Part shown: positions 1-6,252 of the stretch, one piece after another | Position numbering within the stretch: position 1 is the stretch's first letter | How the letters are laid out: each line of letters starts with the position of its first letter | From: DRPN01 sp964383915 | GTDB taxonomy: Bacteria > Bacteroidota > Bacteroidia > Bacteroidales > VadinHA17 | Assembly: GCA_964383915.1 (NCBI GenBank) | Contig: CAYLJE010000076.1 | Span: 1 to 12,078, forward strand | Reading direction: 5' to 3' | DNA length: 12,078 nt | Made by a program: the position numbers and the translations under genes | The notes under the pieces: model-generated | Told to the model about the DNA's origin: nothing | Seen by the model: the letters and a program-made list of their open reading frames with translations, nothing else | The model's database searches: none

Positions 1-1
1 A

Positions 2-17
2 TCCGCCGGCTGGCGGA
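2..17. repeat. Short GC-rich inverted repeat
   Basis: TCCGCC and GGCGGA form a perfect 6-bp stem around a GGCT loop. It lies about 50 bp beyond the 3' end of pfkA and is not followed by a T-tract on either strand, so it is not a standard intrinsic terminator. It may be the end of an interspersed palindromic repeat cut by the window edge. Confidence 0.5.
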
Positions 18-29
18 GAGCACTTGACA

Positions 30-62
30 CAAGCGAAGCTTGCAAATGACATTCCGAAGGAA
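30..62. repeat. Two GAA-triloop mini-hairpins
   Basis: CAAGC-GAA-GCTTG (30-42) and TTCC-GAA-GGAA (52-62) are two perfect short inverted repeats, both closing on a C-GAA-G triloop in the plus strand. The direct repeat CAAATGA occurs at 43-49 and 63-69, on both sides of the second hairpin. The block sits just downstream of the pfkA stop codon. There is no U-run after it in the pfkA transcript, so termination there is uncertain. Confidence 0.55.
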
Positions 63-69
63 CAAATGA

Positions 70-1164
70 TTAATCCCCGAATGAGATACCGATGCCTCTG
101 GCAGTCTTGACGAGGGTTGAATCAGGGGTGACCAGCTTTGTTCCGCCAATAACTTCCAGCAAAGGTACTGAAACAATATCCGGATGACGATAGGCAACCA
201 TCTGGCCGTATTGTTTATTCAGCACCATCTCAAAAGCTTTCACCCCAAATTCGGTAGCGAGAATGCGATCATAAGCATTGGGGATGCCGCCACGTTGTAA
301 ATGTCCCAGAACAGTTTCCCGCATATCAGCTTCAAAACCGGCGTCTTTAAGTTCCTGTATCAATCTGCTGGCAGCGCCCATCAGGCGGATATTTTCATAG
401 CCGACCTCATCACTTTTTTCTCCTGATATCGTTCCTCCAATAGGTTTGGCTCCTTCGGAAATTACGACAATAGCAAAACCACGGCCACGGCTGTAACGCA
501 TATCCAGCCGCTGTGCCACTTTATTAATATCATAGGGGATCTCCGGTATCAGACAAACTTCAGCTCCTCCGGCCACCGCGGCATGCAGGGCGATCCAACC
601 GGCAAAGCGTCCCATAACCTCAAGGATTAAAACCCTGTTGTGGCTCTGTGCTGTAGATACCAGTTTATCCACGGCTTCGGTAGCAATCTGGACAGCCGTC
701 TGGAAACCAAATGTAAAGTCTGTGGCAAGCAGGTCGTTGTCGATGGTCTTGGGCACCCCGATAATGTTCAGTCCTTTTTCGTATAAAGCTTGCGAAATCT
801 TCTGGGATCCGTCTCCACCGATATTAATGACAGCATCCACACCCAAATATCCCAGCTTACGAATCATTTCGTCTGAGCGGTCAACATATTTCCAGGTACC
901 ATCCGGTTTTTTTACCGGCCAGGCAAAGGGACCTCCTTTGTTGGTGGTACCGATAATAGTGCCACCCTGAACATGGATCCCGGACACTTTTTTTTCATCT
1001 AATACAACAATCTCTGTTGGCTCACGAAGGATGCCGTCAAAAGCTTCAATGCTTCCGATCACTTCCCAGTTTTTTTCTTTAGAGGCTCGCTTAACAATGG
1101 CGCGAATGACCGCATTCAATCCGGGACAATCCCCGCCACCGGTAAGAACTAATACTCGGTTCAT
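70..1164 (-). CDS. pfkA: 6-phosphofructokinase (probably ATP-dependent)
   Basis: Phosphorylates fructose 6-phosphate to fructose 1,6-bisphosphate, the committed step of glycolysis, in the cytosol. The 364-residue protein shows the nucleotide-binding GGGDCPGLN (9-17), GGDGS (116-120), the catalytic PKTIDND (138-144, with Asp142 as expected base) and MGR (184-186). The residue equivalent to E. coli Gly104 is Gly119, which in this family goes with ATP use (Asp goes with PPi). The residue equivalent to Gly124 is Lys139, as in PPi enzymes and in some actinobacterial ATP enzymes. ATP dependence is therefore an inference. I start at the ATG at 1164. It is preceded by AAGGAGT, begins at the conserved 'MNRVLVLTGGG', and lies downstream of a TAnnTTTG promoter. 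A TTG eight codons upstream (1188) would sit at the predicted transcription start. The gene appears to be monocistronic. Confidence 0.95.
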   Translation of the reverse strand: MNRVLVLTGGGDCPGLNAVIRAIVKRASKEKNWEVIGSIEAFDGILREPTEIVVLDEKKVSGIHVQGGTIIGTTNKGGPFAWPVKKPDGTWKYVDRSDEMIRKLGYLGVDAVINIGGDGSQKISQALYEKGLNIIGVPKTIDNDLLATDFTFGFQTAVQIATEAVDKLVSTAQSHNRVLILEVMGRFAGWIALHAAVAGGAEVCLIPEIPYDINKVAQRLDMRYSRGRGFAIVVISEGAKPIGGTISGEKSDEVGYENIRLMGAASRLIQELKDAGFEADMRETVLGHLQRGGIPNAYDRILATEFGVKAFEMVLNKQYGQMVAYRHPDIVSVPLLEVIGGTKLVTPDSTLVKTARGIGISFGD

Positions 1165-1167
1165 AAT

Positions 1168-1174
1168 ACTCCTT
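1168..1174 (-). promoter_or_regulatory. Shine-Dalgarno site of pfkA
   Basis: The minus strand reads AAGGAGT three bases before the ATG at 1164. It is the clearest ribosome binding site in the window, where most starts have none. It decides the pfkA start in favour of the ATG over the upstream TTG at 1188, although the spacing is short. Confidence 0.7.
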
Positions 1175-1196
1175 TTTTTATTTGTCAACCGGGATA

Positions 1197-1204
1197 CAAA
1201 AGTA
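1197..1204 (-). promoter_or_regulatory. Promoter -7 element of pfkA
   Basis: The minus strand reads TACTTTTG, a perfect match to the Bacteroidota -7 consensus TAnnTTTG. Transcription would begin near 1190, giving a leader of about 25 nt to the ATG at 1164. I see no clear TTG -33 element. Confidence 0.6.
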
Positions 1205-1306
1205 GGAATTATAAAAATAGAATGAATTTAAATTAAAGATTTATTTATGTAAAGGGGTAAAGGAATTTCTTTTTCAATGGTCTTTTATCCTGATGTTCAC
1301 CATGTT

Positions 1307-2692
1307 TCAGCCGGAATTCTTGCTTCGGCTTTTCCCTTTACCAGAGATAATCCGGTTCGTAAGTTTTACAAAAAACTGATGCAGTTTTTGAAGACGTACC
1401 ACATCGGGATTTTTTTCCCGCCTCAGTACCGAATATTTCCAGCGCGCACGGAATTTTTTAAATAAAATAAAATATTGAAAGGCAAATATCCCGGTCAAAG
1501 GCAGACTGATAAGATAGAATAAAGCGTATCCGATGTGATGCGTAATCCAAAAAACAATGCCTGTCTGTAACAGATAGAATAATGGAAATAAAAGAAATGA
1601 AAGGATAAACTTAAAAGAACTGACAAAGACTTTATCTTCCACTTTATTTGCCAGATCAATGGGTATTTTATAGGGAAGAATATTGTTGATAAAGCCATAA
1701 ACAAAAACCGGAAGGCCAAGTAAAAAAGCGACAGCTCTCCATAAAAATCCCGGAAACCGCATCAGTGTTTTATCCAATACCCAGTTTCTGATATGTAGTT
1801 TACTGAGGGAGTTGTTATATTCCTGCAACTTTTCCTGAATCTCTTCTGTATTTTTTTCATCGGCATGGAGGTATTCGTCCAGTAATGTTATGAATTTTTG
1901 CTGGGCCTCGATACGGTTTGCCGGATAACGGAGATCCAGATTCAACTGTGGAGCATAATGTTCCAGAAAAAGCTGACGCAATTGGTCATAGATCTGATAA
2001 TGTTCATCATCAGGAATATGAATGATTTGCCTTTTCATGACTTCACTTAATTCACGTATAGCTTCTACAATAGCCTTGCTGGGGTGTTCTTTATAGAGAT
2101 CATAATATTTTGCCAGACTCACCGGTTCTCCATAACTGACAGTCAGATCCTGGCGGAATTTTGAATAATGAGAATAATCAATACCTGCCGGAACAATCTT
2201 GATATCTTGGGCAAAATTTTGTTTTTCTGCTGACTGAAAAGCCAAACGTGCAATACCTTTTTTCAAGTTTCTCAGTTTTCTAAAACCGGCATGGTTCCCT
2301 TCGGGTAAAACCACCAAGCCGCTTTTGTTCTGCAGGATATCAATGGTTTTGTCAAATATTTCCTCATTTTTTTTCAAAGCCGAATAGCCATCACGGATAC
2401 GGTAAATAGGCAATATTTTAAGAAAATACAGGATCCGGGCAATGGGTCTCTTCTTGAAAATATCGGAACGGGCCAGAAAAACCGGTTGTTTTTTTATTCT
2501 GGCCTGCACAGCCATGGCATCCATCAGGGCATTCTGGTGGTTTGGCGCAAAGATAACCTGATCATCTTCCGGGATGTTGTCTGCATTAAGCACATAGATG
2601 TGCCTGTAATAAACATGATTGTGCCAGAACTTGATAACGGCGCGTAACAACTCATATCCTAACGACCATTTTTCAATATTTCCCTTCCCCAT
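1307..2692 (-). CDS. PlsC-like membrane glycerolipid acyltransferase
   Basis: Probable acyltransferase of the lysophospholipid/glycerol-3-phosphate acyltransferase (PlsC-like) family, transferring a fatty acyl chain to a glycerolipid or related acceptor at the membrane. Visible blocks in the 461-residue protein are APNHQNALMD (catalytic His52 and Asp58), the acceptor-binding VLPEGNHAG (Pro-Glu-Gly at 130-132) and IVPAGIDY (about 166-173). The His-Asp spacing is H-X5-D rather than the usual H-X4-D. About 200 residues follow the acyltransferase core, ending in three hydrophobic segments (roughly 316-338, 358-384 and 387-409) and a basic tail, so it is larger than a standard 240-residue PlsC. 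I chose the ATG at 2692. An in-frame TTG at 2719 overlaps the stop of the upstream symporter gene and is the alternative. Co-transcription with that symporter is likely. The exact acceptor is unknown. Confidence 0.85.
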   Translation of the reverse strand: MGKGNIEKWSLGYELLRAVIKFWHNHVYYRHIYVLNADNIPEDDQVIFAPNHQNALMDAMAVQARIKKQPVFLARSDIFKKRPIARILYFLKILPIYRIRDGYSALKKNEEIFDKTIDILQNKSGLVVLPEGNHAGFRKLRNLKKGIARLAFQSAEKQNFAQDIKIVPAGIDYSHYSKFRQDLTVSYGEPVSLAKYYDLYKEHPSKAIVEAIRELSEVMKRQIIHIPDDEHYQIYDQLRQLFLEHYAPQLNLDLRYPANRIEAQQKFITLLDEYLHADEKNTEEIQEKLQEYNNSLSKLHIRNWVLDKTLMRFPGFLWRAVAFLLGLPVFVYGFINNILPYKIPIDLANKVEDKVFVSSFKFILSFLLFPLFYLLQTGIVFWITHHIGYALFYLISLPLTGIFAFQYFILFKKFRARWKYSVLRREKNPDVVRLQKLHQFFVKLTNRIISGKGKSRSKNSG

Positions 2693-2715
2693 ATTCTTAA
2701 GAAATAAGGTATTTA

Positions 2716-3693
2716 TCAATAGGTAACGGCTCTGATCCGTTTACGACGGGGTGCCCGTCCCCATATAGCGGCCAGGCTCAAGCCTGCAATAATGTGCCAT
2801 ATTCCCCACCAGGCCACAATGAATACCATTCCCCCGATGGCCATGTCGGGGGGGAAGATCTTCGGGTTAAATAAAAGTACCAACCCAAGGCCGGAGTTCT
2901 GTATTCCCGTTTCAATGGATATGGTTTTTCTGTCTTTTTTCGAACGCGTAAACAAACTGGCAAATCCGTATCCGGTAAGAAAAGCAGTTGCATTGTGAAA
3001 CAAAACAATCAAAAAAATGTATTTGATGTGTTTTAGAAAAAATTCAAAATTGTTTTTAAAAGCCAGAGTCACGATAGCCAGAAATAAAATGACAGATACG
3101 TATTTCATAGGTTTGATGATGCGGGCAGTTAGTCCGGGGAGTTTTTGGTTGAACAGGATGCCTACTGTCAATGGAATACCCAGGAGAATAAATACAGTCT
3201 GGAACATCTGCCATGTATTGATGTGTAAAGGACGGAGTAAATTTCCTGCAGCCGCTTTGTGGGCATACAGATCAAGAAACATCCCTCCCCAGAAAGCAAA
3301 GTTTAGCGGAGTCATAATAATAGCCAGTAAAGTGGCGATGGCTGTTAACGTTACAGATAAAGCAACATTTGCCCGTGACAGGGAAGAAATAAAATTGGAT
3401 ATATTTCCGCCGGGACAGGATGCTACCAGGATCATCCCTATCCCAATGGTAGGCGTGATGAAAGAGTGGAAAATCCACACCAGGAGAAAAGTGATGGCAG
3501 GTAAGGCAACAAACTGGGAGAGAACCCCCGCCAGGGTCGTCCTGGGATTCTGAATAACCCGCTTGAAATGGACAGGCTTAATTCCAAGTGCAACCCCAAA
3601 CATAATAAATGCCAGTGTCAGATTCAATACAAATAAACCACTATGACTGAAGTGTAAATGCAAATGATCCAATACCTTTAATGATTCCTGCAT
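2716..3693 (-). CDS. SBF/BASS-family sodium-dependent transporter
   Basis: Membrane protein of the bile acid:sodium symporter family, expected to import an organic anion with sodium; the substrate cannot be told from sequence. The 325-residue protein is hydrophobic almost throughout and is consistent with 9-10 membrane helices. CPGGNISN (93-100) and ETGIQNSG (261-268) correspond to the two unwound crossover segments that carry the sodium ligands in ASBT homologues. I start at the ATG at 3693, giving 'MQESLKVLD', because a promoter-like sequence at 3721-3753 would place the mRNA start at about the upstream ATG (3717). The 3717 ATG (eight residues longer) and a TTG at 3723 are alternatives. Its stop nearly abuts the downstream acyltransferase, so the two probably form an operon, possibly linking transport of an amphipathic anion with lipid metabolism (speculative). 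Confidence 0.88.
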   Translation of the reverse strand: MQESLKVLDHLHLHFSHSGLFVLNLTLAFIMFGVALGIKPVHFKRVIQNPRTTLAGVLSQFVALPAITFLLVWIFHSFITPTIGIGMILVASCPGGNISNFISSLSRANVALSVTLTAIATLLAIIMTPLNFAFWGGMFLDLYAHKAAAGNLLRPLHINTWQMFQTVFILLGIPLTVGILFNQKLPGLTARIIKPMKYVSVILFLAIVTLAFKNNFEFFLKHIKYIFLIVLFHNATAFLTGYGFASLFTRSKKDRKTISIETGIQNSGLGLVLLFNPKIFPPDMAIGGMVFIVAWWGIWHIIAGLSLAAIWGRAPRRKRIRAVTY

Positions 3694-3720
3694 GATAAAA
3701 AAAAGTTTGACTTTCATTTG

Positions 3721-3753
3721 CAAAATAAAAATATTTTTTGAATAAAATTCAAA
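3721..3753 (-). promoter_or_regulatory. Probable promoter of the SBF transporter operon
   Basis: The minus strand reads TTTG (3753-3750), a 21-nt spacer, then TTATTTTG (3728-3721), which differs from TAnnTTTG at one position. The spacing suits the Bacteroidota TTTG/N19-21/TAnnTTTG promoter. Transcription would start near 3715. The local sequence is A/T-rich, so chance matching is possible. Confidence 0.4.
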
Positions 3754-3800
3754 AAAAACGCACTTAAGTTCCCGGATACATTTAATCTTTTGCTGTTGGG

Positions 3801-3826
3801 AAACATTAACTACGTAGTTAATGTTT
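3801..3826. promoter_or_regulatory. Perfect 26-bp palindrome, candidate operator
   Basis: AAACATTAACTAC is followed directly by its exact reverse complement, giving a 26-bp palindrome with no spacer. It lies in the 235-bp interval between the end of the DUF4924 gene and the start of the SBF transporter gene, about 50 bp upstream of the proposed promoter of the latter. There is no T-tract next to it on either strand, so it does not look like a terminator. A dimeric repressor or activator site is the simplest reading. The cognate regulator is not in the window. Confidence 0.55.
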
Positions 3827-3844
3827 GTATATTACTTGAAAATA

Positions 3845-3883
3845 ATGAAGAAATTGATCATTATACTTTTAGAGATTGTATAA
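3845..3883 (+). pseudogene. Twelve-codon signal-peptide-like ORF, possible gene remnant
   Basis: Nineteen bases after the palindrome the plus strand has an ATG and twelve codons reading MKKLIIILLEIV before a TAA. This resembles the first residues of an exported protein that stops before the hydrophobic core is complete. It may be the surviving 5' end of a lost gene whose operator was the palindrome, or chance in AT-rich DNA. No canonical -7 element is visible. Confidence 0.2.
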
Positions 3884-3928
3884 AGTTACAGAAGACATGT
3901 TTTTTCGGCTTCTATTTAGTTTTTTTGT

Positions 3929-4471
3929 TTACCATTCTCTTCCGCCTTGTTCCATCTCTTTGTATTTTCCGGCGAGAAGGAAAAGCCACCGGGTAATCCG
4001 CTGCACGGCTTCTTTGGTTTCTTTGGATATTTTATCCTTATGCATATTTAAGAGCAGATAAGCATAAACGCCTTCCAGTGCAATCTCTATGTCATGGGAT
4101 TCTGCATGGTTGATTTTTTTCTGCAAAATATTCAGGTCAGGGACCGCATGGTGAAATATCCCGGCATAACTATTTTCTTCGGGTGTATGAAGCAGTTGCT
4201 TGTGCAAGGCATACAAATCGTTCATGGTGTTTTTAAGGAATTGCAGATGCCCCCTTTTTTCCAGGTGTTCTTCTTTCATCATACGGATCAGGTGGTGGTA
4301 CCAGTCACGTATCTCTTTCATTTTTTCTTCCGGTTGCTGATAATGAGATACCATCTCTTTGTTAATACGTGTTTCGTTAAATTCAAAAGCTCTCAGTGAG
4401 TTTTCTATCTGGAACATATAAAGCAGATATTCAACAATATTTTCTTCCTTTTTTTCTTTGGCAACGATCAT
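3929..4471 (-). CDS. DUF4924 family protein of unknown function
   Basis: The 180-residue protein matches my recollection of the Bacteroidota-restricted DUF4924 family: an N-terminus of type 'IVAKEKKEENIVEYLLYMFQ', the QQPEEK block, and 'WYHHLIRMMKEEHLEKRGH' around 57-75. It is strongly charged and appears all-helical, with no signal peptide or membrane segment, so it is probably cytosolic. No catalytic motif is recognisable. It is the last gene of the apparent rplY-pth-hslR operon and starts 11 nt after the S4-protein stop codon. A role connected with translation or RNA is suggested by position only. Confidence 0.85.
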   Translation of the reverse strand: MIVAKEKKEENIVEYLLYMFQIENSLRAFEFNETRINKEMVSHYQQPEEKMKEIRDWYHHLIRMMKEEHLEKRGHLQFLKNTMNDLYALHKQLLHTPEENSYAGIFHHAVPDLNILQKKINHAESHDIEIALEGVYAYLLLNMHKDKISKETKEAVQRITRWLFLLAGKYKEMEQGGREW

Positions 4472-4482
4472 AAGATGGTATT

Positions 4483-4878
4483 TTAGATTTCTTCGTCATT
4501 GAGACGGTCAAGCAACCTTCTTTCTTTTTTTGTTGGTCTTCCGGTCCCCCGGGGACGATAAATGAAGCTCTCTCTATGGATGATCTTTTTTCTTTCAAGT
4601 TCTCCGGCGGGGGTAAGGTCTTTCAGATATTGGCTAACCAGTTTGGCAGATGTTCGCTTTGCTATCAGTTCTTTAACCCGGAAAGTATAATGTATATTGT
4701 CTTTATGTACAGTGATGACATCGTTGATTTGAACATTTTTCCCCGGTTTCACCTCCTTACTTTTGATGAGAACCTTTCCTTTGCGACAGGCTTCAGCTGC
4801 CAGGCTTCGGGTTTTATATATACGTACGGCCCATAACCATTTGTCTATCCTCACTTCGTTTTTATCTTCTTTGTTCAT
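4483..4878 (-). CDS. hslR: S4-domain RNA-binding protein, Hsp15-like
   Basis: The 131-residue protein begins with an S4 RNA-binding domain: VRIDKWLWAVRIYKTRSLA at 9-27, then CRKGKVLIKSKEVKPGKNV at 31-49. A basic C-terminal extension follows, with RPRGTGRPTKKERR (108-121). This is the architecture of E. coli Hsp15, which binds stalled 50S subunits carrying a nascent chain attached to tRNA. Hsp15-type function here is by homology. The setting fits: the upstream gene encodes peptidyl-tRNA hydrolase, whose substrates overlap with those of Hsp15, and the one before it encodes ribosomal protein bL25. It starts with ATG 42 nt after the pth stop codon, without a clear Shine-Dalgarno sequence. Confidence 0.88.
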   Translation of the reverse strand: MNKEDKNEVRIDKWLWAVRIYKTRSLAAEACRKGKVLIKSKEVKPGKNVQINDVITVHKDNIHYTFRVKELIAKRTSAKLVSQYLKDLTPAGELERKKIIHRESFIYRPRGTGRPTKKERRLLDRLNDEEI

Positions 4879-4920
4879 CTTATTTTGGAGTAAACCGTCC
4901 GTTTCAGGGCGTGCGTCTGC

Positions 4921-5478
4921 TTAATTGAATAGATTCATGGTGCGTTCTATGCCGATGGCAACGTATGTCTGTATAACCTCCAGGGATCTTTGGATATGAC
5001 CGGGCAGCCCGGCTTTTTCTTCTTCGGTCCATTCCCTCAGCACATAGTCAACCTGGGTTCCGGGAGAAAAGTTATGACCAATGCCAAACCGCAATCTTGG
5101 GTAGTCCGGGGTACCAAGCATGGTACTGATATGAGCCAGTCCGTTATGTCCGCCGTCGCCGCCACGTGGTTTAAGCCGTAATTTCCCGAAGGGCAGCGCA
5201 ATGTCATCGGCAACAACCAGCAGGTGATCGTATGGAATTTTTTCCTTTTTCAGCCAGTAATGAACAGCTCTGCCACTGAGGTTCACAAACATTGAGGGTT
5301 TGAGCAATACCAGCCAGCGGGATTTATATTTTATCCTGGACACAAAACCATACCGCCGGTCTTCGAATGTTGTTTCTGCCGATGCTGCCAAAGCATCCAC
5401 CACCCGGAACCCGATATTGTGACGGGTGTTCTGATATTCGTCACCTATGTTTCCCAGGCCTGTGATCAGGTACTTCAA
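4921..5478 (-). CDS. pth: Peptidyl-tRNA hydrolase
   Basis: Cleaves the ester bond of peptidyl-tRNAs that fall off the ribosome, recycling tRNA in the cytosol. The 185-residue length is normal for bacterial Pth. The active-site residues known from E. coli are in place: Asn10 in GLGNIG, catalytic His20 in NTRHNIG, Asn66 in FVNLSG, Asp92 in VADDIALP and Asn112 in GGHNGL. The usual GNPG is GNIG here, a substitution I believe is common in Bacteroidota. The ATG at 5478 puts Asn10 and His20 at the same positions as in E. coli, which supports this start. It lies 26 nt after the rplY stop codon, and the rplY-pth pairing is conserved in many bacteria. Confidence 0.96.
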   Translation of the reverse strand: MKYLITGLGNIGDEYQNTRHNIGFRVVDALAASAETTFEDRRYGFVSRIKYKSRWLVLLKPSMFVNLSGRAVHYWLKKEKIPYDHLLVVADDIALPFGKLRLKPRGGDGGHNGLAHISTMLGTPDYPRLRFGIGHNFSPGTQVDYVLREWTEEEKAGLPGHIQRSLEVIQTYVAIGIERTMNLFN

Positions 5479-5504
5479 AATAGTAAAGGTTTGCCTTTTT
5501 CCTG

Positions 5505-6149
5505 TTATTCGGAAGCTTCTTCTTTGCTTTCAGTTGTTTCCTGAGAACTTTCTGCCCCTTCTTCTACAGCTTCTTCAGCAGCAATTTCTTCTTCTTCCAG
5601 ACGTATAAGACGGGATGAGATAACGCCAGCAACCATTAATCTGGAAGGATCAAGGATTGTGAGGTTTTCATAATGCAAGTCTCTGACTTTCAGCGACTGG
5701 CCTATATTCAGGTCGGTGATATCCACTTTCAGGGAGTCGGGTAAATCTTTGGAATAAGCCCTTACACGTAAAGTACGGCGTTTAACACTTAATTCCCCAC
5801 CGCTTTTAATACCAATAGAATCTCCGACAATGTGTATGGGAATGTTAATATTTACTTTCTTGTCATCGAAGATTTCAATAAAATCAATATGAAGAATGCT
5901 TTCAGTAACCGGATGGAAACTGATTTCCTGCATGACAGCTTTGTACTCTTTTCCGTCAATGATTAGATCAACCAAAAAGGCTTTGGGAGTATAAACCAGT
6001 TTTTTAAAAGCTTTTTCTTCGGCTGCGAAATGAATGTTTTCCTTACCCCCATACAGCACGCAGGGGACGAGTCCTTCTTTGCGTAATTGCCGGGATGCTT
6101 TTTTCCCGGTTTCTTTCCTTTTGTTGGTTTTAATCTCTAATTTTTCCAT
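5505..6149 (-). CDS. rplY: 50S ribosomal protein bL25, CTC/TL5 form
   Basis: Binds 5S rRNA in the large ribosomal subunit. The 214-residue protein is the long (general stress protein Ctc/TL5) form. An N-terminal 5S-binding domain spans about 1-92, with ETGKKASRQLRKEGLVPCVL at 13-32. A second beta-rich domain covers about 95-182. It ends in a strongly acidic Glu/Ser/Thr tail of some 30 residues that is probably disordered. The ATG at 6149 gives the usual 'MEKLEIKTNKRKETGKK' start. A TTG two codons upstream (6155) is less likely. It heads the rplY-pth-hslR-DUF4924 operon and has its own promoter-like element in the 103-bp gap after prs. Confidence 0.95.
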   Translation of the reverse strand: MEKLEIKTNKRKETGKKASRQLRKEGLVPCVLYGGKENIHFAAEEKAFKKLVYTPKAFLVDLIIDGKEYKAVMQEISFHPVTESILHIDFIEIFDDKKVNINIPIHIVGDSIGIKSGGELSVKRRTLRVRAYSKDLPDSLKVDITDLNIGQSLKVRDLHYENLTILDPSRLMVAGVISSRLIRLEEEEIAAEEAVEEGAESSQETTESKEEASE

Positions 6150-6236
6150 AATCAAAATGCTTTGCCGTGCTACTCAGGGTCACCGGAAAAAATGGCCCTC
6201 CATCACACGAGGTTATACTAATAAAATTTGAGGGTG

Positions 6237-6244
6237 CAAATATA
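6237..6244 (-). promoter_or_regulatory. Promoter -7 element of the rplY operon
   Basis: The minus strand reads TATATTTG, a perfect TAnnTTTG match just after the prs stop codon. It would give a leader of about 80 nt, longer than for the other genes here. I could not draw a strong conserved fold in this leader. Confidence 0.5.
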
Positions 6245-6252
6245 TAAAAAAC

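Noticed and set aside
3017..3553. 178-codon plus-strand frame
   Set aside because: It lies wholly antisense to the SBF transporter, whose motifs are clear; it has no recognisable domain.
3790..3996. 68-codon plus-strand frame across the palindrome
   Set aside because: It runs through the palindrome and into the antisense of the DUF4924 gene; composition is that of random AT-rich DNA.
6150..6236. Possible ribosomal-protein leader structure before rplY
   Set aside because: The GGGCC/GGTGACCC pairing I could draw is short and imperfect; no known leader motif recognised.
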